Below are positions 24,110 through 32,204 of a DNA stretch of 32,204 nucleotides, piece by piece. Each line of letters opens with the position of its first letter. Within the stretch, counting starts at the first letter, position 1. Source of the stretch: Bacteroidaceae bacterium (lineage in GTDB: Bacteria; Bacteroidota; Bacteroidia; Bacteroidales; Bacteroidaceae); assembly GCA_017450985.1 (NCBI GenBank), contig JAFSSN010000045.1, positions 1 to 32,204 of the forward strand, written 5' to 3'. The notes beneath the pieces were generated by a model. It saw only the letters and a list, made by a program, of their open reading frames with translations, ran no database searches and was not told where the DNA came from. A program made the translations under genes and the position numbers.

Positions 24110-25873
24110 TTATTTGTTAATCTTAGCCCATGTATCCTTCAATCCCACGGTGCGGTTAAACACAAGATGCTCTGGCGTAGAATCCAAATCCACATTATAG
24201 TAGCCGACACGCTGGAACTGCAGATAGTCAAGCGGCTTGGCGTTGGCAAGCCACTTCTCCACGTATGCCTTCTTCACTTCGAGGCTCTGTGGATTGATGA
24301 ACTTACGCATGTCATCAATGTCGATGCGCTCCTTGCCCTGCTCCTTGCTGTAAGCAGCAACCTCGTCGCGAGGATTCTCCACCATCCACAGACGGTCATA
24401 GTTACGAACCTCGGCCTCTATGCAGTGGTTACAGCTAACCCAGTGTATAGTCTTGCCCTTAATCTTCATGTCAGAGTTGGCCTGACCAGTCTTTGTATCA
24501 GGAATAACCTCGGCATATATCTCTACCACGTTGCCAGCCTCATCCTTCTTGCAGAAGTTCTCCTCCGGACAGCGAATGATGTATGAGTTCTTGAGACGTA
24601 CTTCCTTACCAGGACCAAGACGGAAGAACTTCTTAGGAGCGTCCTCCATGAAGTCGTCACGCTCAATCCACAACTCACGGCTAAACTCGATTACGTGTGT
24701 ACCGTCCTCTGGATTCTCTGGATTGTTTACAGCCTCATACTCTTCCACGGCACCCTCTGGTATGTTTGTAAGCACAAGCTTCACAGGGTCGAGCACAGCA
24801 CTCACACGCTGCGCACGCTTGTTGAGGTCGTCGCGAACGGCAGACTCAAAGAGCGACATCTGGTTGAGAGCATCGAACTTAGTATAACCAATCTTGTCGA
24901 TGAAGTTGAGAATGCTCTCAGGACTATATCCACGACGGCGGAAACCGCTGATGGTTGGCATACGTGGGTCGTCCCATCCGTTCACAACACCCTCCTTCAC
25001 GAGGATGAGCAGATTACGCTTTGAGAGCAATATATGAGTAAGATTAAGTTTATTGAACTCTATCTGACGCGGACGGTTGTCATCCAAAGGCTTGTCGTCG
25101 CCTCCTACCTGCTTTGCCCAATCAACGAACAAATCGTACAAAGGACGATGGCTTACGAACTCAAGAGTACAGAGTGAGTGAGTCACACCCTCCCAGTAGT
25201 CACACTGACCGTGGGTATAGTCATACATAGGATATGCGTTCCATTTGTTGCCAGTACGCCAGTGAGGCATATTGAGCACACGATACATGATAGGGTCGCG
25301 GAAATGCATATTTGGGTTTGCCATGTCAATCTTGGCACGAAGCACCATTTTGCCCGGTTCCATGTTACCAGAGTTCATCTCGTTGAAAAGACGAAGGCTC
25401 TCCTCCACAGGACGGTTACGATATGGCGACTCCACACCCGGCTGAGTAGGAGTACCCTTCTGCTGTGCTATCTGCTCGCTTGTCTGCTCATCGACATACG
25501 CCTTGCCCTGCTTGATAAGCTCCACGGCAAGGTCCCACAACTGCTGGAAATAGTCAGAGGCATACAATATCTTCCCCCACTTGAATCCCAGCCACTCGAT
25601 GTCGCGCTTAATAGCGTTCACATATTCGATGTCCTCTTTCTGAGGATTGGTATCGTCAAGACGGAGATTGCACACACCGCCATATTTCTTTGCCATACCG
25701 AAATCTATGGCAATGGCCTTTGCGTGACCTATATGTAGATAACCGTTTGGCTCAGGCGGGAAACGTGTCTGCACTCTTCCACCGTTCTTACCTTCTGCCA
25801 AGTCGTTCTTCAGTATTTCCTCTACGAAGCTGACTGATTCTGTCTTTACTTCTTCTGACTTTTCTATATCCAT
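24110..25873 (-). CDS. glnS: glutamine--tRNA ligase
   Basis: A 587-residue class I aminoacyl-tRNA synthetase that charges tRNA-Gln with glutamine. The HIGH motif is complete (PPEPNGYLHIGHAKA, HIGH at 47-50), and LLSKRNL in the middle of the protein is the GlnRS form of KMSKS. LRLDDTNPQKEDIEYV (about residue 70) and GQCDYWEGVTHSLCTLEF are typical GlnRS catalytic segments. The discriminating part against GluRS is the long C-terminal beta-barrel anticodon-binding region, present in full and ending VFNRTVGLKDTW. Length is slightly above the E. coli enzyme. The start ATG gives an N-terminal extension of about 30 residues before RVQTRFPPEP. A -7 element lies 35 bases upstream, and the TPR gene follows after 5 bases. 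Confidence 0.96.
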   Translation of the reverse strand: MDIEKSEEVKTESVSFVEEILKNDLAEGKNGGRVQTRFPPEPNGYLHIGHAKAIAIDFGMAKKYGGVCNLRLDDTNPQKEDIEYVNAIKRDIEWLGFKWGKILYASDYFQQLWDLAVELIKQGKAYVDEQTSEQIAQQKGTPTQPGVESPYRNRPVEESLRLFNEMNSGNMEPGKMVLRAKIDMANPNMHFRDPIMYRVLNMPHWRTGNKWNAYPMYDYTHGQCDYWEGVTHSLCTLEFVSHRPLYDLFVDWAKQVGGDDKPLDDNRPRQIEFNKLNLTHILLSKRNLLILVKEGVVNGWDDPRMPTISGFRRRGYSPESILNFIDKIGYTKFDALNQMSLFESAVRDDLNKRAQRVSAVLDPVKLVLTNIPEGAVEEYEAVNNPENPEDGTHVIEFSRELWIERDDFMEDAPKKFFRLGPGKEVRLKNSYIIRCPEENFCKKDEAGNVVEIYAEVIPDTKTGQANSDMKIKGKTIHWVSCNHCIEAEVRNYDRLWMVENPRDEVAAYSKEQGKERIDIDDMRKFINPQSLEVKKAYVEKWLANAKPLDYLQFQRVGYYNVDLDSTPEHLVFNRTVGLKDTWAKINK

Positions 25874-25907
25874 AATGTTTCTTTATGATAATTTCCTATT
25901 TATCGTG

Positions 25908-25915
25908 CAAAGGTA
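25908..25915 (-). promoter_or_regulatory. -7 element of the glnS-TPR operon
   Basis: The minus strand reads TACCTTTG, a match to TAnnTTTG, 35 bases before the glnS ATG. No convincing -33 TTTG occurs at 17-23 bp. Confidence 0.55.
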
Positions 25916-26014
25916 AATAAATAATCTGAATTACTTATTTTTCTTTTACTAAAACATACCAATATCATTCCACATATATTCAGGCATGCCACCTATTGAA
26001 CAGCAATATAGCCG

Positions 26015-26674
26015 TTAGACATTTATTCCAAGCATAATAAAAAGCGTAACAAAGATAACAGATACAAACATAACGACAACCATCGCAATAGAATAAAACA
26101 TATACTTGTAACATCTATTAGCCTTTTCTGTCAACACATTATCGTCAAGCAACTCTTTTTCCGAAAAATAGTTTATTGCAGCAGCCAATTTCTTGATGTT
26201 TCTTGCGTACGAAGAAAGGGATATATGAGGTCTATCACCTATACTAAAAGTAACATCAGGCATTATTATTCCATTCTTACCAGGATGATCAGAATTGTAG
26301 TGAAAAAAGAATTTCCAAAAGGATTCATATTCATCCAATGGACACTCAATCATAAATGTAGGATTACATTCATCATTCCATTTTTTCCTTATAACAAAAT
26401 ATTTGTTATAAGAAAACAATTCACGATGGCGTATTAGAATTCCATCCTTATCAACTACAACATACTCGTTCATCGATATGAATATACGCCATATTGCGAA
26501 TAAATCAAAGGCTACACATGGAAATAACATGTAGAAAGAATCCGTCAAAATACTCCTATAAAAAAACAAAAAAGAGAATAAGATACCAACAGGCCATATT
26601 AAACTAACCCTACTTGACTTATATTCGCCTTTTCTTACAAATTCACTCTCATATTTACTTATTTTGTTATACAT
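26015..26674 (-). CDS. hypothetical membrane protein
   Basis: A 219-residue protein starting MYNKISKYESEFVRKGEYKS. Two membrane segments lie near residues 27-42 and 48-65, and a third near 190-215. The polar middle part (YVVVDKDGILIRHRELFSYN, KWNDECNPTFMIECPLDEYE) is predicted to be beta-rich and cytoplasmic or periplasmic, faintly like PH-type domains of small membrane proteins, but I cannot name a family. The DNA is noticeably AT-richer than the glnS region. I chose the ATG at 26674; the open frame extends to a TTG at 26707 inside a repeat copy, which is unlikely. No promoter match is visible close upstream. It stands alone. Confidence 0.6.
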   Translation of the reverse strand: MYNKISKYESEFVRKGEYKSSRVSLIWPVGILFSFLFFYRSILTDSFYMLFPCVAFDLFAIWRIFISMNEYVVVDKDGILIRHRELFSYNKYFVIRKKWNDECNPTFMIECPLDEYESFWKFFFHYNSDHPGKNGIIMPDVTFSIGDRPHISLSSYARNIKKLAAAINYFSEKELLDDNVLTEKANRCYKYMFYSIAMVVVMFVSVIFVTLFIMLGINV

Positions 26675-26698
26675 AGCTATAATATTAAAAATTAACCT

Positions 26699-27055
26699 TT
26701 CACTCAATTTTCGGATGTTTTGCTAACGCTTTACTTGCTTAGAGTAATAGGAGTTAATTCCGCCACGCTCCATGGAGTAAAACGGACGTTTGCTAATTAA
26801 TAATTCACTCAACTTTCGCAAGTATCGCTAACGCTTTACTTGCTTGAAGTAAAAAAGGAGTTATCGGGAGTAAAGAGACGAATGTCTGTTTACGGATATG
26901 TCTGCTGCGATAGAGTATTCTTCATTCTTCACTCTTTGCTCCGCCGCAGGCGATTCTTCATTCTTCATTCTCCATTCTTCATTCTCCACTCCGCAGGTTA
27001 CTCCTGTTTACTTCACGAAGTTAACTCCAGTTTACTACTTGCGAAACTTCAGTTA
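26699..27055. repeat. repeat-rich intergenic region (26675-27110)
   Basis: This 436-base gap holds no gene that I can support. Two direct copies of about 58 bp lie at 26699-26757 and 26804-26863, sharing GCTAACGCTTTACTTGCTT and a trailing GGAGTTA. At 26917-26997 there are two blocks of 7-bp units (ATTCTTC, ATTCTCC), each ending in CTCCGC and CAGG. At 27015-27055 lies a 41-base stretch repeated with 6 mismatches at 28630-28670. GGAGTAA or GGAGTTA motifs recur throughout, some inverted. Runs of ATTCTTC are frequent in intergenic DNA of this group. Confidence 0.75.
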
Positions 27056-27110
27056 AGATTTCGCAAACGGGATAATCTCAAATTCACTTTTAACTTCGAA
27101 GGTTCCCTCC

Positions 27111-28262
27111 CTACTTGTAAAAGAACTGCATAAGAGCATAAGAAAGAGAAAAGCCGAAAAACCTCGTTTTACCTGTTCCCGGGAAATCCGCAAACAAAAC
27201 ATAAGGACGAAGCCTTATGGTCTGATTCATCTCACTTGTTGAGTGTGTACAGATTGGATAATGATTCCACAATGGAAAATCGCGTCTCACATAACGCACT
27301 CTTTTCACTACAAAATCGAAATTACAACCGACGCCATATCCAAAAGCAGACTTTTCTGCATTTTTACCAGCCTCACCATTCTCCAACACATTTTCTAATA
27401 CAACTCCGCCAGTCACGTATGGAGCAACCTTCACCTTTGCCCCGTCACACAAAACGTAGCTAAATGTAGGCATAATATTTGCCAATGTCAATTTATCACC
27501 TATCTGTGCATCATATCCGTCAATATAATGTTCCTTTTTCACCTCGGAAAAACAATTTAATGTTAGGTCAAGCCCCAGAGTCATACGTTTTTTAAACATA
27601 TAACCAATGTTCATGCCAAAACCGTACGCGTTATCGTAATAGTCATTATCCGTAAACAGGGAATTCAAACAAAAGCTCATATAAACCCCTATAGAACGCT
27701 TCTTCAACAAAAAAGAATATTTCGGATCGACAGAAGCCTTACTAAGTTCCTCCTCCACTACTCTATGAGTTTCTTCAATAATATCTGGACGATTGCGCTT
27801 CTGTTTACTCTTCTCCTCTTTGATTCTACTATTAACGCGATATGTGTAATAATTAGTAATTTCGTTAGGTTCACTATCTGCATTATTCCATAAATCATTT
27901 GTGGCAATACGTGCGTAGAGTTCCGTTATATCAAAGGCATTCTGACATTCAAGACGAACCGACGCACTATCCTGATAGCCATTGGCAACCCAACATCTAT
28001 TCAAGTCCATGCAAGATACATATCTGTAATATTTATACTTTATCTTATCTATAACCTGCTCTTCCGGAACAAGAGCCAATATAGTATAATATTTCGACAC
28101 GACAGAATCATTCCCTTTGTCATACCTGTCGAAATCATACAATGACACATAACGTGAATCATTCCAATACTGAAGTTTCTGCTTAAAACTCTGAGCCTTC
28201 GCCACAGAGAACATCATTTGCGCCACAATTGACAAGACAAAAAAACAAGTTTTAATTTTCAT
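27111..28262 (-). CDS. hypothetical exported outer-membrane beta-barrel protein
   Basis: A 383-residue protein with the signal peptide MKIKTCFFVLSIVAQMMFSV continuing AKA and cleaved before QSFKQ. Residues about 25-180 are polar and helical, with an RIKEEKSKQKRNRPDIIEE stretch. From about 190 the pattern turns to amphipathic strands with aromatic ends (SIGVYMSFCLNSLF, AYGFGMNIGYMFKKRMTLGL, KVKVAPYVTGGVVLENV, AFGYGVGCNFDFVVKRVRYV), ending in FFGFSLSYALMQFFYK. The final aromatic residue region suits insertion by the BAM machinery. I do not recognise the family. The only -7 match upstream is at 28493, which would leave a leader of about 225 bases. The gene sits in an AT-richer block with the barrel protein at 28703. 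Confidence 0.65.
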   Translation of the reverse strand: MKIKTCFFVLSIVAQMMFSVAKAQSFKQKLQYWNDSRYVSLYDFDRYDKGNDSVVSKYYTILALVPEEQVIDKIKYKYYRYVSCMDLNRCWVANGYQDSASVRLECQNAFDITELYARIATNDLWNNADSEPNEITNYYTYRVNSRIKEEKSKQKRNRPDIIEETHRVVEEELSKASVDPKYSFLLKKRSIGVYMSFCLNSLFTDNDYYDNAYGFGMNIGYMFKKRMTLGLDLTLNCFSEVKKEHYIDGYDAQIGDKLTLANIMPTFSYVLCDGAKVKVAPYVTGGVVLENVLENGEAGKNAEKSAFGYGVGCNFDFVVKRVRYVRRDFPLWNHYPICTHSTSEMNQTIRLRPYVLFADFPGTGKTRFFGFSLSYALMQFFYK

Positions 28263-28300
28263 TTGCTATTAATTTTAAAATGCAGGTTCTTACAATTAGT

Positions 28301-28316
28301 CTTGAAAAATTTCAAG
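28301..28316. other. short dyad upstream of the barrel protein gene
   Basis: CTTGAAA and TTTCAAG flank AA, 39 bases before the ATG at 28262. It is a possible operator or leader hairpin, but with 7-bp arms in AT-rich DNA it could be chance. Confidence 0.25.
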
Positions 28317-28492
28317 TGTACATAGAGACAGATTATAGCAAGGGTTCTCAAATACATAGCAAATTATGAATCTTATGTTCAAGCATCACCTTCTCTCCCC
28401 AAAAACACAGAGAAAACGTCAAAGACAATCCAAATGGAATTCCTAATTTTTTCAGAACATGCCTAATTACTTTAGTTTCTACTTTTCGGCAG

Positions 28493-28500
28493 CAAAATTA
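28493..28500 (-). promoter_or_regulatory. -7-like element upstream of 27111-28262
   Basis: The minus strand reads TAATTTTG, a TAnnTTTG match, but 230 bases before the start codon and without a -33 box. It is the only match in the 28263-28702 gap. The rest of that gap is AT-rich sequence without an ORF, plus the repeat copy at 28630-28670. Confidence 0.3.
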
Positions 28501-28629
28501 GCATTTATTTCTGTATATACACACATATCAACTCATGTTTCTTCAATTTATCATATACATTTCCACAACAACATTGATTAACTCCAAATATACATCAGAG
28601 CAAAATAATCAATACAAGAATTTCACTAC

Positions 28630-28670
28630 ACGAAGTCAACTCCAGTAAACCACTTGCAAAACTTAAGTTA
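28630..28670. repeat. dispersed 41-bp repeat, second copy
   Basis: This stretch matches 27015-27055 at 35 of 41 positions (shared AACTCCAGT and AAACTT cores). It lies just past the 3' end of the gene at 28703-31594, as the first copy lies just past the 3' end of the gene at 27111-28262. CACGAAGT (28629-28636) and ACTTCGTG (28687-28694) could pair around it. Confidence 0.6.
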
Positions 28671-28702
28671 TTACATGTCACCGTGTACTTCGTGCAAAAG
28701 AA

Positions 28703-31594
28703 TCACATTTTCTTCTCTGGATTCTTGTTAAACCTGTAGCTTAAAGAAAAAAGAACGTATGAAGGAATGGAGACGGCACGCGTCTCACGTATTCCACGTT
28801 CATTGGTTACGTACGTAATTGCTTTGTATTGACGAAATACATCTATGGCAGATAGCTTCAAGTTTATTCGATTCTTCATGATTGACCTCTGCAAAGAAAC
28901 ATCCCATTCACACAGATACCTATTCAGTTCGTCATTTGCATAACCACTACGCTTCTTGATGTAGATTGTATTCTCAAAATTTATTTTTGCAGGCAAAGTC
29001 AATGATGTATAAACACCATATTTATATTCCATGGCATCACTGTAACCTATGTTTGCCTCTTTACTCAAAGCCTTACGCCAATCAACAGTTGCATATAAAC
29101 GTACAAAAGCACGTTCCAAATACATTGATAATGTTAATGGCACAGACACGTACAAATCATTGTTTTTTATCAACTTCGAACTGCCAGTTATTCCATCAGC
29201 CACATAGTTTTTCATACTGCCGTAAGCTCCATACACGCTCCATGTGAACTTCGGATATTGTTTCAGAATCTTGAACTTGAAATCACCCGAAACTTTCGTG
29301 TCTAAGTTCCATGTTCCATCAATATTTTCCGGTGTGTAGGTATAAACGCCGGAATTATAGCTGTACGAGTTGACTATTCTATTGAAGTAGTGTCGGTAGT
29401 TTATTTCATGACTAAAATGTCCCTTTCTCTTCTGAACAGGTACATTCCAGAATAACGTTGAATTCCATGTGGAAGCGTTTTTCAAATCAGCATTCCCCCT
29501 GAAATGATTTATTTTATCAGAAGTCAAAGGCAATGTTATAAGACTGAGGGCATCAGCGACTTCGTATTTCAAAGACGTGCTTAATAAAACATTCGCAATG
29601 CCTGTTCTCTTACTATTTGCACCAACAACAAACACATTTTTGTTATAACTATCCTTTATAAGTTCAAATGATATTGTAGGTTCCAAAAATACAGGCGTCT
29701 GTGTTATGCAAGTATCAACAGTATATCGTTGATAGTTAGTGTTACGATTCATTATAGTGAAAGGAACAGATATTTTGACACTTCGGCAAAGGCCTTCATT
29801 ATTCTTCAATTTCTTCACTAATTTCCAATAACGATAGCTCAATTCCGAAGTACAAACATTTTCAGTCATACGTCTGTTGAAGCTGTTTTCTGCATCAAAC
29901 ATAGACGTAGAAATATCTGTTATCGTTTCGCTGTTCTTGTCGCGGCCAAAACGATAGTTGATGAACAGAGTCATGTTTGCACAATCAAAAAGACGCTTGA
30001 AATCATAAGACAGTTTCGCCTCTGCCCCGAAATGCGTGTTCGGACGATCAATTGATTCTGTAATGTCTGTCACAGAGTATGTCGGAACGTATCCAAGATA
30101 TCGGTTGAAACGCTCGGCATCACTTTCACTCTTACGATAGTTGATGCTTGCATTCAGTTCAATTATGTCTGCGTTAAATACATTCTTTCCTATATTGATA
30201 TCCTGCGCAGCCTCATATCTTTTTGCATCGCTGTGCAGACTTCTCATTCGTGCCACCTGCATCAAGGGGTCATTTACCGACACTCCCATGTTGAAAAGAG
30301 AATCAAGAACAGTCTTTCCATCATGACGTGTGTCACTTTTTGACTCATACTCGCTACCCTGACTCTCGTCTTTCCCCTTACCATAGCGAAGCTGTGTTAT
30401 GCTCTCAAACCAAAACGGTACATTAAGGGTAAAATGATTCTTTACGAAAGCATTCAGATTCTTTCTCATATCAGAGGAACGTGACACCCCGAACGTGCTT
30501 GCGTCATTATTCTGATATGTTTCCTGAAAAACATCCATGCCGGTATTCGACTTGGAATGTTCAACATCAAACGTCAGTATATTTTTACGTTTTTTATTCT
30601 CTAATGAATATTCTGCATTAAGCGTCTTTTCTTCCGTCTCACCTTCACGCTTGTCCATGTCGTACCAAACTCCCGAGCCATTGCCCACAGTATGGTTTCC
30701 ACGATTAAGATTGTTTATACCTGCCACAATGGCAAATCGCGACAAATCCGTAAACCTTGCTCCAAAAAAACGAGCCATATAACGGTCCTCAGTACCTATG
30801 CCCAAATCTGCATTTCCTATATACCCCTTACTGTATTCCTTCTTGAGCTTGACATCCATCACATAGTCCTTTCCGGCATCTTCGTCATTAAGAGCCAATG
30901 CCCTGTCGGTCGTCTTATCATACACCCTGATGTCCTTTACCGTATAGTACGGCAGGTTTTCGAGCATCAGTTTACGCCTCCCGCTGAAGAAGTTTTTACC
31001 ATTTAGAAGCAGATTGTCAATCTTATGTCCATTCACGGTAATCTCTCCGTCCTCCTTAAGTTCCACACCCGGCAACTGACGGATAAGGGCATCGAGCATA
31101 CTACCGTCTGCCACGTTAAAGGCATCGGCATTATACACAAGAGTGTCACCATCATAATAGAATTTCACCTTGGTAGCAGTCACGACCACGTCGTCAAGCC
31201 TGCGTTCAAGGAAGGTGTTCTTACGCTTCATGAACAATGGCGGCACTTCCCAACTCTTCAGCTTGCCTATATGACGAAACGAGCGTTTCTTATACACGGT
31301 AGTATATTGAGGATGTACAATCTTTATTATAAATTCCCGAAGCGACTTACTTCTCGGAATCTTAAATTCAAAACCTTGATACTCCTCCCTTTGGCTCCAC
31401 CACGGTTTTTCAAACTTTGCTTCACAACTGTCAAAGACAACGCTATCAGCAGTCATCAAGTATGCTTTTGAATCCTTCACACCTGCCTGTGTGAAGTCAT
31501 CATAAGCATTAAAGTACAGCAATATGCTGTCATTTTTTTGTGCATAAGCCGTTCCTATAATACAGGCCAACATAAGAAATATCAAACGTTTCAT
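28703..31594 (-). CDS. TonB-dependent-receptor-like outer membrane beta-barrel protein
   Basis: A 963-residue outer-membrane protein with signal peptide MKRLIFLMLACIIGTAYA. Residues about 20-125 form a transthyretin-like N-terminal domain, diverged from the usual carboxypeptidase-regulatory type. A plug domain follows (about 130-250): LDDVVVTATKVKFYYDGDTL, then GSMLDALIRQLPGVELKEDG and INGKNFFSG-like LLLNGKNFFSG. The remaining 700 residues are barrel strands ending SYVLFSLSYRFNKNPEKKM. Such proteins form a group of Bacteroidetes barrels related to SusC. The substrate is unknown: no SusD partner, no nearby regulator and no TonB box are visible. The gene is transcribed alone, with a -7 match 56 bases upstream at 31650. 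It is AT-richer than the first half of the window. Confidence 0.82.
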   Translation of the reverse strand: MKRLIFLMLACIIGTAYAQKNDSILLYFNAYDDFTQAGVKDSKAYLMTADSVVFDSCEAKFEKPWWSQREEYQGFEFKIPRSKSLREFIIKIVHPQYTTVYKKRSFRHIGKLKSWEVPPLFMKRKNTFLERRLDDVVVTATKVKFYYDGDTLVYNADAFNVADGSMLDALIRQLPGVELKEDGEITVNGHKIDNLLLNGKNFFSGRRKLMLENLPYYTVKDIRVYDKTTDRALALNDEDAGKDYVMDVKLKKEYSKGYIGNADLGIGTEDRYMARFFGARFTDLSRFAIVAGINNLNRGNHTVGNGSGVWYDMDKREGETEEKTLNAEYSLENKKRKNILTFDVEHSKSNTGMDVFQETYQNNDASTFGVSRSSDMRKNLNAFVKNHFTLNVPFWFESITQLRYGKGKDESQGSEYESKSDTRHDGKTVLDSLFNMGVSVNDPLMQVARMRSLHSDAKRYEAAQDINIGKNVFNADIIELNASINYRKSESDAERFNRYLGYVPTYSVTDITESIDRPNTHFGAEAKLSYDFKRLFDCANMTLFINYRFGRDKNSETITDISTSMFDAENSFNRRMTENVCTSELSYRYWKLVKKLKNNEGLCRSVKISVPFTIMNRNTNYQRYTVDTCITQTPVFLEPTISFELIKDSYNKNVFVVGANSKRTGIANVLLSTSLKYEVADALSLITLPLTSDKINHFRGNADLKNASTWNSTLFWNVPVQKRKGHFSHEINYRHYFNRIVNSYSYNSGVYTYTPENIDGTWNLDTKVSGDFKFKILKQYPKFTWSVYGAYGSMKNYVADGITGSSKLIKNNDLYVSVPLTLSMYLERAFVRLYATVDWRKALSKEANIGYSDAMEYKYGVYTSLTLPAKINFENTIYIKKRSGYANDELNRYLCEWDVSLQRSIMKNRINLKLSAIDVFRQYKAITYVTNERGIRETRAVSIPSYVLFSLSYRFNKNPEKKM

Positions 31595-31649
31595 CAGATT
31601 ATATAGATTAGTAAAATAAATTATTAATTTAGTTTCAACTTTCTAACCG

Positions 31650-31657
31650 CAAATATA
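31650..31657 (-). promoter_or_regulatory. -7 element for the barrel receptor gene
   Basis: The minus strand reads TATATTTG, matching TAnnTTTG, 56 bases before the ATG at 31594. A TTTG lies 25 bp upstream (31683-31686), longer than the usual spacing. Confidence 0.5.
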
Positions 31658-31812
31658 ATATATCCTGCTTTATTTCACACATCAAATCCTACATTTCTCA
31701 AAAAAATAAGATAAAGAAACATCATCGCCGTACAATCGCAAAGCAAAACGACCATAAAACAGTACGAGACGGAGCCATAACAAATTTCCTTTTTTTCTTT
31801 CCTTTCTCTTTC

Positions 31813-31905
31813 ACTTGTTCAGTACTTGTCCAGTACTTGTTCAGTACTTGTTCAGTCATACACTGAACAAGTAGTGCAGAAGTACCGAGCAAATAGTGAA
31901 CAACG
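31813..31905. repeat. 11-bp phased inverted array, third element with a different unit
   Basis: Four tandem units, ACTTGTTCAGT, ACTTGTCCAGT, ACTTGTTCAGT and ACTTGTTCAGT (31813-31856), are followed by a 5-bp centre CATAC. Four inverted units then follow: ACTGAACAAGT, AGTGCAGAAGT, ACCGAGCAAAT and AGTGAACAACG (31862-31905). All are 11 bp with no gaps. The unit bears no resemblance to TTTCTACGGAT of the elements at 4885 and 15113, but the geometry is the same. The left arm is almost uniform and the right arm decays outward. Confidence 0.92.
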
Positions 31906-31931
31906 AAGAGAGAAGAATAGAAGGGGGAGAA

Positions 31932-32090
31932 GGTTGGGAGGTTATTCGGTTATAAGGTTATACGGTTGGAAGGTTTTACGGTTATAAGGTTATTCGGGGG
32001 AAGGTTTTACGGTTATAAGGTTATAAGGTTGGAAGGTTTTACGGTTATAAGGTTATAGGGTTATTCGGGGGGAAGGCTATAAGGAGACGG
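31932..32090. repeat. tandem array of 8-bp GG-initial units
   Basis: Twenty consecutive units, all 8 bp except one of 7, each start with GG: for example GGTTATTC, GGTTATAA, GGTTATAC, GGTTGGAA, GGTTTTAC. A higher-order block of GGTTGGAA, GGTTTTAC and GGTTATAA occurs twice (31964-31987 and 32027-32050). The step is not a multiple of three, so it is not coding. It begins 26 bases after the 11-bp array. After 32090 the last 114 bases show no feature I can support. The gap from 31595 to 31812 holds only the receptor promoter and a polypyrimidine run near 31788-31812. Confidence 0.9.
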
Positions 32091-32204
32091 GAAAAGTTAC
32101 TTACATTACCATAAAGCCTATAAGCGAAACAACATACATACTCCAAAACGGGCGAAACGGAAGCTTGCGGAAGTTGAACTATAATCTTTCTACTCGTGTT
32201 TTGC

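Noticed and set aside
28703..31594. A SusC/SusD polysaccharide utilisation locus
   Set aside because: The barrel protein has no SusD partner, no glycoside hydrolases and no hybrid two-component or anti-sigma regulator beside it.
31813..32090. CRISPR array
   Set aside because: Repeats of 11 and 8 bp are contiguous with no spacers, and there are no cas genes nearby.

Overview
The window looks like chromosomal DNA from a Bacteroidales bacterium, most likely Prevotella or a close relative. The grounds are: repeated matches to the Bacteroidetes promoter (TTTG, about 20 bp, TAnnTTTG), no Shine-Dalgarno sequences before genes, a secreted protein with a type IX secretion-like C-terminal domain, a SusC-type/TonB-receptor-like barrel, a DUF4421 protein and a DUF5107-TPR protein. 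I saw no phage, plasmid, insertion sequence, CRISPR array, rRNA or tRNA.

Layout. 1-1995 (minus): 5' part of an rlmD-type 23S rRNA methyltransferase, cut by the window edge, behind a multipass membrane protein gene. 2117-4280 (plus): a Gfo/Idh/MocA oxidoreductase and a DUF4421 envelope protein, divergent from the first pair through overlapping promoters. 4281-5272: intergenic, with a two-way terminator, a truncated and frameshifted radical SAM remnant, and an array of 11-bp repeats. 5273-9697: a 1474-residue secreted CotH-kinase/lamin-tail protein behind a near-perfect promoter. 9861-14866: a MATE exporter, a DUF3737 protein, an unlisted 45-residue ORF and the helicase HrpB, apparently one operon. 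14867-15581: intergenic, with a 32-bp palindrome, an orphan promoter and a second 11-bp array. 15582-20238: a sugar porter and a DUF5107-TPR protein, probably a carbohydrate uptake and processing pair. 20335-22516: a YdfG-like dehydrogenase and a beta-helix lipoprotein. 22605-25873 (minus): glnS followed by a TPR protein starting at TTG. 26015-31594 (minus): an AT-richer block with a membrane protein and two outer-membrane barrel proteins, separated by repeat-rich spacers. 31595-32204: a third 11-bp inverted array, of unrelated sequence, next to an array of 8-bp GG-initial units.

The most unusual signal is the set of three intergenic elements (4885-5038, 15113-15266, 31813-31905). Each has tandem 11-bp units on one side of a 3-5 bp centre and the same unit inverted on the other side. 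Two share unit sequence and unit order; the third has the same geometry with a different unit. Unit identity and the 11-bp step are kept better than base pairing between the arms, which points to a DNA-level function or a self-propagating repeat family rather than a simple RNA hairpin. I know of no described family that matches, but I could not search.
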